Assembly (NCBI GenBank): GCA_905203645.1 | Contig: CAJKWP010000006.1 | Span: 1 to 29,685 of the forward strand | DNA length: 29,685 nt | DNA from: an uncultured Christensenella sp. | Lineage (GTDB): Bacteria > Bacillota > Clostridia > Christensenellales > UBA1242 | Direction of reading: 5' to 3' | Shown: positions 24,427 through 29,685 of the stretch, in pieces | Numbering within the stretch: the first letter of the stretch is position 1 | Layout: the number at the start of each line of letters is the position of its first letter | The notes under the pieces: generated by a model | What the model was told of the DNA's origin: nothing | Database searches by the model: none | What the model saw: the letters and a program-made list of their open reading frames with translations, nothing else | Position numbers and translations under genes: made by a program

Positions 24427-24800
24427 AAATTTTCCTCTGCCAAAGTTTTTTCATCGTTAAAATCAACACCAACAATGTGAACATTCACTTTTGAAGTCCG
24501 CATATCCACCATTGAAGCAATGTTGTTTTTTATATTTTCCTGAACACGATATGCAACGTCTGGAATACTGCAACCATTTTCGACAGTAATATACACGTCA
24601 ACAATTACGTTACCATTTGGATTGAATTTTATCAAAACACCCGGTACTTTTTCAGAAGAAAATAAATTCAAAAATTTGCTTTTAAAATTTGATTTCAAAC
24701 TTGATACTCCGCCTATTTCCCTTGTTGCCAAAGAAACAATAGAACACAATATTTTTTTATTGCAAGTCAATTTGCCTTTGTTTACAATTTCATTTTCCAT
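24423..24800 (-). CDS. Asp23/Gls24 family protein (YqhY-like)
   Basis: 125 residues, first gene of the operon. The family pattern is visible: an N-terminal region followed by ILCSIVSLATREIGGVSSL, then the strand VIVDVYITVENGCSIPDVA and VQENIKNNIASMV, ending with KVNVHIVGVDF. The genomic place directly upstream of nusB matches YqhY of Bacillus and other Firmicutes, where it lies by accBC and has been linked to lipid metabolism; the accBC genes are not here. The ribosome site AAAGGA is followed by 10 nt and ATG 24800. The promoter is at 24822-24850. Confidence 0.9.
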   Translation of the reverse strand: MENEIVNKGKLTCNKKILCSIVSLATREIGGVSSLKSNFKSKFLNLFSSEKVPGVLIKFNPNGNVIVDVYITVENGCSIPDVAYRVQENIKNNIASMVDMRTSKVNVHIVGVDFNDEKTLAEENL

Positions 24801-24821
24801 AAGTTAATTTCCTTTCAAACA

Positions 24822-24850
24822 AGTATAATATATACCACTATTTGTGTCAA
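24822..24850 (-). promoter_or_regulatory. Promoter of the asp23-nusB-xseAB-proS-HD operon
   Basis: On the minus strand TTGACA (24850-24845), 17 bp, TATACT (24827-24822). The start near 24815 coincides with the ribosome site AAAGGA (24815-24810), giving a leader of about 15 nt. It reads away from the spoIIIA terminator immediately behind it. Confidence 0.8.
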
Positions 24851-24882
24851 TCAAAAAAGCCGCACGAAACAAAGATAATAAA

Positions 24883-24911
24883 AAAAATTCCAGACTCAAA
24901 CTGGAATTTTT
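24883..24911 (-). terminator. Terminator of the spoIIIA operon
   Basis: An 11-bp stem (24883-24893 with 24901-24911), AAAAATTCCAG and CTGGAATTTTT around a 7-nt loop. On the minus strand the stem is followed by a run of T, 17 bp after the spoIIIAH stop. It separates sporulation expression from the housekeeping asp23 operon. Confidence 0.88.
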
Positions 24912-24927
24912 AAATATATTTACCGCT

Positions 24928-25398
24928 TCAGTTTACGGGTATAACTTTGATATAATCAATGCCCTTGCCTGTTTGTGTGGTAATAACTGATACAATTTGA
25001 GCGACTTCTGCTTTTTGAAGTTCTGCACTTTTTACCAAAACATTTATATAAGAATTTGAGTTTGTTACTACTACATCAGCAAAACCTTTTGCTTTGATAA
25101 GTCCTTCCATTACAAGTTCACTTTCCATTTGTGATACAATTTCAAGTTTTTTATCTTCGGCAGCCTTGATAGCATCTGCACTTGATGATTCACTCTTGAT
25201 GATTGCGTCATAATATGCCAGTTCTTGATCACGAGTTGACTGTCTGTCAGTGCGATAACCATCAAAATAATTTGACGTTCTTGTTGTTCCCGCACTTGCA
25301 TCAATTACTCTGTTGTTAAGAGCAATATTAAGATAACCAGTTACTCCCAAAAGCAAGACCATTGCTACAAGGATAAAAATTTTTGTTCTTTTTTTCAT
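24928..25398 (-). CDS. spoIIIAH: Stage III sporulation protein AH
   Basis: Mother-cell membrane protein whose outer domain crosses the intermembrane space to meet SpoIIQ from the forespore, forming part of the feeding channel. 156 residues: one N-terminal membrane helix (about 6-28, IFILVAMVLLLGVTGYLNIAL), a polar region with RTDRQSTRDQELAYYDAII, then a ring-building (YscJ/FliF-like) domain (about 85-156) with MEGLIKAKGFADVVVT and INVLVKSAEL. It is shorter than the Bacillus protein (about 218) mainly in the linker after the helix. Ribosome site AAAGGAGT precedes ATG 25398. It is the last gene of the operon. Confidence 0.92.
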   Translation of the reverse strand: MKKRTKIFILVAMVLLLGVTGYLNIALNNRVIDASAGTTRTSNYFDGYRTDRQSTRDQELAYYDAIIKSESSSADAIKAAEDKKLEIVSQMESELVMEGLIKAKGFADVVVTNSNSYINVLVKSAELQKAEVAQIVSVITTQTGKGIDYIKVIPVN

Positions 25399-25409
25399 AA
25401 AAACTCCTT

Positions 25410-25799
25410 TTATTTGTTACCGACAAGTATCTCTATTTGAGCAGTCGGGATTTTCAAAACAGTTTCAACCGCTTTAAGAATATTCATTTTGACAAAAACG
25501 TTATCAGCGCCACTTGCCACAATGATTACTCCGTCAATTTGATTATCAGTATTGTTTATCAAAACACTGACATTTCCAGCACCTTCGATATCCGAAAGTA
25601 TTGATTCAAGTCGCATTTCAAGATTTGTACTGGCAGAACTTTGTGTTCTTTTGACAGGATTAACAGAAGAAAGATAAATAAGCAAAACAATAACTGCAAA
25701 AATAACCGCAATAATTATTTCAATATGCTTTATGCTTTTAAGTTTTTGAAATAATTTTGAATTTGAAAGCCAACTACTTTTTTGTTTTTTGTCAGTCAT
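25410..25799 (-). CDS. spoIIIAG: Stage III sporulation protein AG, lacking the beta-triangle insertion
   Basis: Ring-forming component of the mother-cell to forespore channel. 129 residues: N-terminal cytoplasmic segment, one membrane helix (about 27-45, IEIIIAVIFAVIVLLIYL), linker, and a ring-building domain (LESILSDIEGAGNVSVLI, then GVIIVASGADNVFVKMNI and LKAVETVLKIPTAQIEIL). In Bacillus (229 residues) a stretch of nearly 60 residues lies between the strand ending in VNV and RGVLVVAQG, and forms the beta-triangle of the 30-subunit ring. Here only about eight residues (INNTDNQI) replace it. The gene is otherwise intact. The start overlaps the spoIIIAF stop by 8 bp. Confidence 0.92.
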   Translation of the reverse strand: MTDKKQKSSWLSNSKLFQKLKSIKHIEIIIAVIFAVIVLLIYLSSVNPVKRTQSSASTNLEMRLESILSDIEGAGNVSVLINNTDNQIDGVIIVASGADNVFVKMNILKAVETVLKIPTAQIEILVGNK

Positions 25800-26280
25800 T
25801 TAAAATTATTTTCTCCTCCTCGATTGTCACAAATTTTCTTACAGCGTCTTTTACTGTTTTCTCTATATCTATATGCTTGGTTTTGTCTGTTATAACCAAA
25901 AGCGATAAATCGACAAAAACATTTTCTATTTTCATTTGTTTGTCAAAGATATCACCATTTACACTGATAAAAACACCCTCCAAACCTGCTTCATCCAGCT
26001 CACTTTCTATTTGAGATTTCAAAAGATTCAATTTGTCACGATTTCTCTGATAAATGAATTCTTCGTCAATAGTTATGTCTTCTGTGATAATAATTTTATC
26101 AAATTCAAAATCTTTTTTGAGCAACTTGGGAATTGGTGAAAGAATAACCAAAATCATGCAAAAAGCGAATATTCCCTTAATATACTTGTTGGTCTGTCCA
26201 TTTGGCAAAATTACGTCAACCAATACCGAAAGAACACTTACACCCGCTATGCTCAAAAGCCAAGTTGCAACACCATTCAT
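25792..26280 (-). CDS. spoIIIAF: Stage III sporulation protein AF
   Basis: Channel component with a ring-building-like domain, needed for sigma-G activity in the forespore. 162 residues: two N-terminal membrane helices (about 6-24, WLLSIAGVSVLSVLVDVIL, and 31-49, YIKGIFAFCMILVILSPI) with the typical LPNGQTNKYIKGIFAF between them, then an outer domain with LEGVFISVNGDIF and a C-terminal KTVKDAVRKFVTIEEE. The frame opens earlier, at 26325, but ATG 26278-26280 is chosen because AAGGAGA lies just before it and MNGVATWLLSIAG is the usual N-terminus. It starts 10 bp after spoIIIAE. Confidence 0.9.
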   Translation of the reverse strand: MNGVATWLLSIAGVSVLSVLVDVILPNGQTNKYIKGIFAFCMILVILSPIPKLLKKDFEFDKIIITEDITIDEEFIYQRNRDKLNLLKSQIESELDEAGLEGVFISVNGDIFDKQMKIENVFVDLSLLVITDKTKHIDIEKTVKDAVRKFVTIEEEKIILND

Positions 26281-26290
26281 TAGCTTCTCC

Positions 26291-27544
26291 TTATACGAAA
26301 TTTGCACTGCACATAATAAGAGCACACAAAAGCAAAAACATAAATGAAAACCCGATTATAATCACAATCAACATGGTCATATTTTTGGAAACACCAAACA
26401 AAAAATTTGCTATTCTTCCATCACTCAATGGTTCCAATACCGACGCTGTCAATTTCAAAAGAAGAGAAAACAAAACTATTGAAATTATTGGTGACAAAAT
26501 TGTACAGAAAATAAGCAATAGTCCACAAGCACCAACTGCATTTTTTATAAGGACACTGCTTGCAACTATAACATTTAAGCCATCCGCCAAATAACCACCA
26601 AGTATTGGAATATAACTTTTCAATGCAAATTTTGCAGTTTTTGCAGATATACCGTCTATTGAGCCTGCTGTAATACCCTGAATTGAAATAAATGCCAAAA
26701 ATACTGTGAAAATTGTTCCAATAATGTATTTGAAAAGACTGTTAAAAAATGAGGTAAATTTATCCAGTTTTACTGACTTTGACAAATTTGAAACAATCGA
26801 AAATACAAATGAAAAAATAAATACCGGCACCAGAACATAATTGAATATTTGCATTATGCTGCCAGAAAGAACTGCTATCGCGGGCTGATAGACCGACACT
26901 GATACATTTCCACCAACTGCCGTGAGCAATGTTAAAAGAATTGGGAATATTATGTCAATTTGAGATTTTATTATCGTCAAACTTTGGGAAGTTGAATTCA
27001 AAATTTTCAGTACCAAAGTTGTAACTATTATCAGCACCACCCCAAAACAAGCAAAGTGAATAATGTCACCTAAATTTTTTGCACTTGTAGCAGAACGTAT
27101 TTGTCCCAACATCCCAGAAATTATTCCTATCGCCAATATTGAAGCCATAATTGGAAGCAAAGATATGAGATTGTCAAATGTCAAAGAAAGTAAAACATCT
27201 ATTGCGTTTTCACCAAGTCCTTTAAATTCGCCAGAAATAATCATTTTGACTTTTTCAACAAATCTTTCACTGCCGAAAATTTTTTTTTCATCAAGCGACA
27301 TGTTTTTCAAAATCTCGTCAAGATTACCAAAATCCAAATTTTCAAGTTGATTTTCAATCTGTCCACTTATATCGGCAGTTATCTCTTCTTCTGTTCTTTC
27401 TCCATCTATTTGACTTGTCCAACCACAACTGAAAACAAGCAACACAAAAACAAAAGACAAAAAACATTTCACAACAATGTTTTTAATTCTTTTTTTGCTC
27501 AAACATATATTCTTTATTTTGTTTTCAAACGTATCACCAAACAT
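26291..27544 (-). CDS. spoIIIAE: Stage III sporulation protein AE
   Basis: Large polytopic membrane protein of the feeding channel. 417 residues. A basic N-terminus and a hydrophobic segment (about 27-40, KCFLSFVFVLLVFSC) look like a signal peptide, followed by a soluble stretch (about 45-130) and then some seven to eight membrane helices. Family segments seen are NLISLLPIMASILAIGI, GGNVSVSVYQPAIAVLSG, SIQGITAGSIDGISAKTAKFA, IPILGGYLADGLNVI and the conserved VGACGLLLIF. The ribosome site TAGGAGT overlaps the spoIIIAD stop. Nothing is missing. Confidence 0.95.
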   Translation of the reverse strand: MFGDTFENKIKNICLSKKRIKNIVVKCFLSFVFVLLVFSCGWTSQIDGERTEEEITADISGQIENQLENLDFGNLDEILKNMSLDEKKIFGSERFVEKVKMIISGEFKGLGENAIDVLLSLTFDNLISLLPIMASILAIGIISGMLGQIRSATSAKNLGDIIHFACFGVVLIIVTTLVLKILNSTSQSLTIIKSQIDIIFPILLTLLTAVGGNVSVSVYQPAIAVLSGSIMQIFNYVLVPVFIFSFVFSIVSNLSKSVKLDKFTSFFNSLFKYIIGTIFTVFLAFISIQGITAGSIDGISAKTAKFALKSYIPILGGYLADGLNVIVASSVLIKNAVGACGLLLIFCTILSPIISIVLFSLLLKLTASVLEPLSDGRIANFLFGVSKNMTMLIVIIIGFSFMFLLLCALIMCSANFV

Positions 27545-27552
27545 TTTTACTC

Positions 27553-27951
27553 CTAGACATTTGCTATTCCCAAAAGTTCTATAATAATGTCGATAATATT
27601 TGTGATAATTGGCAAAGCGAATACAAATATGAGTATTTTCCCTGCCATAAGCACCTTGTCAGAAAGAGAATTTTGACCTGTATCTGCACAAACATTTGCT
27701 GTCCATTCTGTTATGTAACCAATTCCTATTATTTTCAATACTGTTCCAAACAAACCAATATTCAAACCCGTTTTTTCAACAATATTGTTAAAAACCGCCA
27801 AAATTTGCGAAACGTAGTCAATCGTCATGCACAAAATAATCAAACCACCACAAAGAGCGATAATAACAGAAAAATCTGGCTTGATTTGTTTTACCAAAAG
27901 CGCAGTTATACACGTTACCAATGCGATAGAAATTATTTTAAAGATATCCAA
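27553..27951 (-). CDS. spoIIIAD: Stage III sporulation protein AD
   Basis: Small membrane protein of the channel, 132 residues, mostly hydrophobic with about four helices. The family pattern is visible: ISIALVTCITALLVKQIKPD, LKIIGIGYITEWTANVCADTGQNSLSDKVLMAGKI and the terminal FALPIITNIIDIIIELL. Ribosome site AAGGTG lies about 9 nt before ATG 27951, 8 bp after spoIIIAC. Confidence 0.95.
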   Translation of the reverse strand: MDIFKIISIALVTCITALLVKQIKPDFSVIIALCGGLIILCMTIDYVSQILAVFNNIVEKTGLNIGLFGTVLKIIGIGYITEWTANVCADTGQNSLSDKVLMAGKILIFVFALPIITNIIDIIIELLGIANV

Positions 27952-27959
27952 ATTACACC

Positions 27960-28154
27960 TTACAGATTAAACATATTTTTCACAGAATCAAATATATTGG
28001 TTATCATATCCAATACCATAAGCAGTGCAACAATAAGTCCGGCCAATGTTGTAAGCATCGCTATTTCATCTTTGCCTATATGTTTTAAAATTTGACCGAC
28101 AACAGATGTCAAAATTCCCACAGCAGCAAGTTTAAAAATTATTTCAATTCCCAT
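27960..28154 (-). CDS. spoIIIAC: Stage III sporulation protein AC
   Basis: 64-residue membrane protein with two helices and the conserved core LTSVVGQILKHIGKDEIAML followed by TTLAGLIVALLMVLDMI. Its size and order (after AB, before AD) are those of the family. Ribosome site TAGGAGT precedes ATG 28154. Confidence 0.95.
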   Translation of the reverse strand: MGIEIIFKLAAVGILTSVVGQILKHIGKDEIAMLTTLAGLIVALLMVLDMITNIFDSVKNMFNL

Positions 28155-28163
28155 ATTTTACTC

Positions 28164-28652
28164 CTATATCAAAAGTAAAGACAAAAGTACACCAACGATA
28201 AATCCAAGTTTTGTAAATATTGTTCCATATTTGTCGTACATATTCTCTGCCAAAGTCTTGTATTGTTGAATTTGATTTTGAAATGAAATTATGTGATTTG
28301 CTTGATTTTCCAAATCAAAACGACCAAGCGTTTTGAAAAAAAGTGCGATTGTATTTTTTTCTTCATTTTTCAAAATGTTTATATTTTCAAAAAGTGAATC
28401 TTGATTGAATTGATTTTGCTGTAGCATATTGACAAAATTTTGACAAAGAGTTTTCAAATTTTTGCTCATTGGTTCGTAACTTGAAATAATGTTGGATATC
28501 TTTTCTTTTGAAAATGCTATATCCAATTTCAACTTATCCATCAACAAAATCAAATCAAGATAAAAAGTTTTTCGATTTGAATAATACTTTGAAAAACCAT
28601 AACCAATATACGTACAACAGCCAATCAAAACAATTATCAATGCTATCTTCAT
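28164..28652 (-). CDS. spoIIIAB: Stage III sporulation protein AB
   Basis: Membrane-anchored protein of the channel, resembling the GspF-like platform of type II secretion. 162 residues: N-terminal helix (about 3-19, IALIIVLIGCCTYIGYG), then a helical body with YYSNRKTFYLDLILLMDKLKLDI, FSKEKISNI and FFKTLGRFDLENQ, and a C-terminal helix (about 145-162, LGFIVGVLLSLLLI). Ribosome site AAAGGTGA lies 4 nt before ATG 28652. Confidence 0.93.
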   Translation of the reverse strand: MKIALIIVLIGCCTYIGYGFSKYYSNRKTFYLDLILLMDKLKLDIAFSKEKISNIISSYEPMSKNLKTLCQNFVNMLQQNQFNQDSLFENINILKNEEKNTIALFFKTLGRFDLENQANHIISFQNQIQQYKTLAENMYDKYGTIFTKLGFIVGVLLSLLLI

Positions 28653-28662
28653 TGTTTCACCT

Positions 28663-29568
28663 TTAATAAGAAGAGATGCGACTTAAATTTTCATTGTAAA
28701 TACCTTCCAATGTCCCTGGTCCTTGTCTTGAAGACAAAAATACATATCTTGAAAAATATTTTTGCTTCAAAAGTTCATCAAAGCCGATTTTTTGTTTCAA
28801 GTTTTCAAAGTTACTTGCATGGACAGTGGCTATAACCCCAACTCCGCAGTTAAAAGCATATTTGAGGGCATCAATATCTTTTCTGTCACCCAATTCGTCA
28901 GTTACTATAAGTTGTGGTGACATTGCCCTTATTCCTTGCATAAATCCATTGTACTTGTCACTGAAACTCAAAACGTCAGCAAACTTTCCAAGTTCCATCT
29001 GCCCCATTCCGCAAATTTCACCACGTTCATCCAAGACCAAAGTATTTATACACATTTCATGCAACGATAATTGCAAAATGAAATCTCGCAAAAAAGTTGT
29101 TTTTCCACACCCAGGCGGAGATACAATCAAAGTGTTTTTTATACTGCCATCCTTTACAAGAATGTCAAATGCTGGAAGTGAACAATCTTTTACAAGGTGC
29201 GGAATTCTTATATTCAAACTTGTCCAGTTGTTTTGCGTTATTATGTTTCCATTTTCCGAAACAACGTTTCCGCAAAGTCCAATCCTTATTCCACCATCTA
29301 TAATCAAAAAACCTTTTTTCAGTTGTTCGTTAACAGAATAAATAGAATTTCCGCTTGCATTGAAAATTACATCTTCAATTTGTTGTTTTGTGCAGACAAA
29401 TGCTTTTGATTCATCACCAGTCAATCCCTTTTCACAAAGATAATAAGGTTGTCCGCCAATATAGACGATTACAGGTTGTCCGACCCTCATTCTTATTTCA
29501 TTAAGTTGATTAAAGTTTAATTTGCTAATTGAATTGTAAATGTCTTGTGCCAAAATTTTTGAAAGCAT
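28663..29568 (-). CDS. spoIIIAA: Stage III sporulation protein AA, channel ATPase
   Basis: Cytoplasmic secretion-type (GspE/VirB11-like) ATPase thought to power the mother-cell side of the channel. About 301 residues: an N-terminal domain with LNEIRMRVGQPVIVYIGG and SVNEQLKKGFLIIDGGIRIG, then the ATPase with Walker A at 150-158 (SPPGCGKTT), an acidic pair at D180-E181 (LVLDERGEI), and SPQLIVTDELGDRKD with a late ATVHASNF. ATG 29568 is chosen because AGGAGA (29580-29575) is 6 nt upstream; ATG 29574 abuts that site. First gene of the operon; upstream to the window end (29581-29685) only non-coding sequence is seen, with no convincing sigma-E promoter. Confidence 0.94.
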   Translation of the reverse strand: MLSKILAQDIYNSISKLNFNQLNEIRMRVGQPVIVYIGGQPYYLCEKGLTGDESKAFVCTKQQIEDVIFNASGNSIYSVNEQLKKGFLIIDGGIRIGLCGNVVSENGNIITQNNWTSLNIRIPHLVKDCSLPAFDILVKDGSIKNTLIVSPPGCGKTTFLRDFILQLSLHEMCINTLVLDERGEICGMGQMELGKFADVLSFSDKYNGFMQGIRAMSPQLIVTDELGDRKDIDALKYAFNCGVGVIATVHASNFENLKQKIGFDELLKQKYFSRYVFLSSRQGPGTLEGIYNENLSRISSY

Positions 29569-29685
29569 TTGCATTCTCCTGGTACAAAATATTTTAGTAT
29601 TCGCAATGTTTCAAAATGACAATATGACAAAATAAGACTTATTATTTTCAAATACAAGATATTGTATATAGATAAAAAATACACT

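Noticed and set aside
29594..29627. Sigma-E promoter in front of spoIIIAA (TCATATT and AATACTAA on the minus strand)
   Set aside because: The -35-like part fits, but the spacing of 19 bp is too long for sigma-E and the -10 matches poorly. The true promoter may lie beyond the window.

Overview
The window looks like chromosomal DNA of an AT-rich, endospore-forming, low-GC Gram-positive bacterium (Clostridia or a related uncultured Firmicutes lineage). The grounds are a complete spoIIIAA-AH operon, the Firmicutes-type miaB-mutS-mutL-miaA cluster, Asp23/NusB/ExoVII neighbours, RNase Y, and AAGGAG-type ribosome sites. TGA is used as a stop (mutL, nusB/asp23 overlap), so the genetic code is standard and not Mycoplasma-like. 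I saw no tRNA, rRNA, CRISPR array, IS element or phage structural gene.

Layout. 1-133: 5' end of a minus-strand membrane-anchored protein, cut by the window edge. 261-6817 (+): miaB, mutS, mutL, miaA, a tight operon for tRNA A37 modification (miaA and miaB act in sequence) and mismatch repair. 6838-7866 (-): a complete tyrosine recombinase resembling the single-recombinase XerS type, convergent with miaA. 7981-10212 (+): serS and an unrecognised protein. 10213-10762: a 550-bp non-coding stretch with a terminator, several hairpins, a perfect 16-bp-arm palindrome with Xer/dif geometry, then an operator-like inverted repeat and a consensus promoter. 10763-12514 (+): a PadR-type DNA-binding domain joined by a long linker to four membrane helices. 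12559-14142 (-): rny. 14374-16639 (-): a cysteine desulfurase and thiI, which together make 4-thiouridine in tRNA. 16839-20242 (+): pheS-pheT. 20386-24800 (-): asp23, nusB, xseA, xseB, proS and an HD-domain protein, densely overlapped. 24928-29568 (-): the spoIIIA operon, which encodes the mother-cell side of the forespore feeding channel.

The most interesting signals are four. (1) The XerS-like recombinase has a dif-like 28-bp site about 2.5 kb away, and an exact 16-nt copy of one arm of that site lies in front of the recombinase gene. (2) The PadR-type regulator is apparently membrane-tethered. (3) Two well-known proteins are reduced: MiaB lacks its TRAM domain and SpoIIIAG lacks the beta-triangle insertion. 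(4) Transcription starts lie very close to genes: several near-consensus sigma-A promoters predict leaders of only about 10-30 nt, and two genes without a Shine-Dalgarno look leaderless. All start-site adjustments below rest on ribosome-site spacing and family N-termini. Domain assignments come from reading motifs, not from searches.
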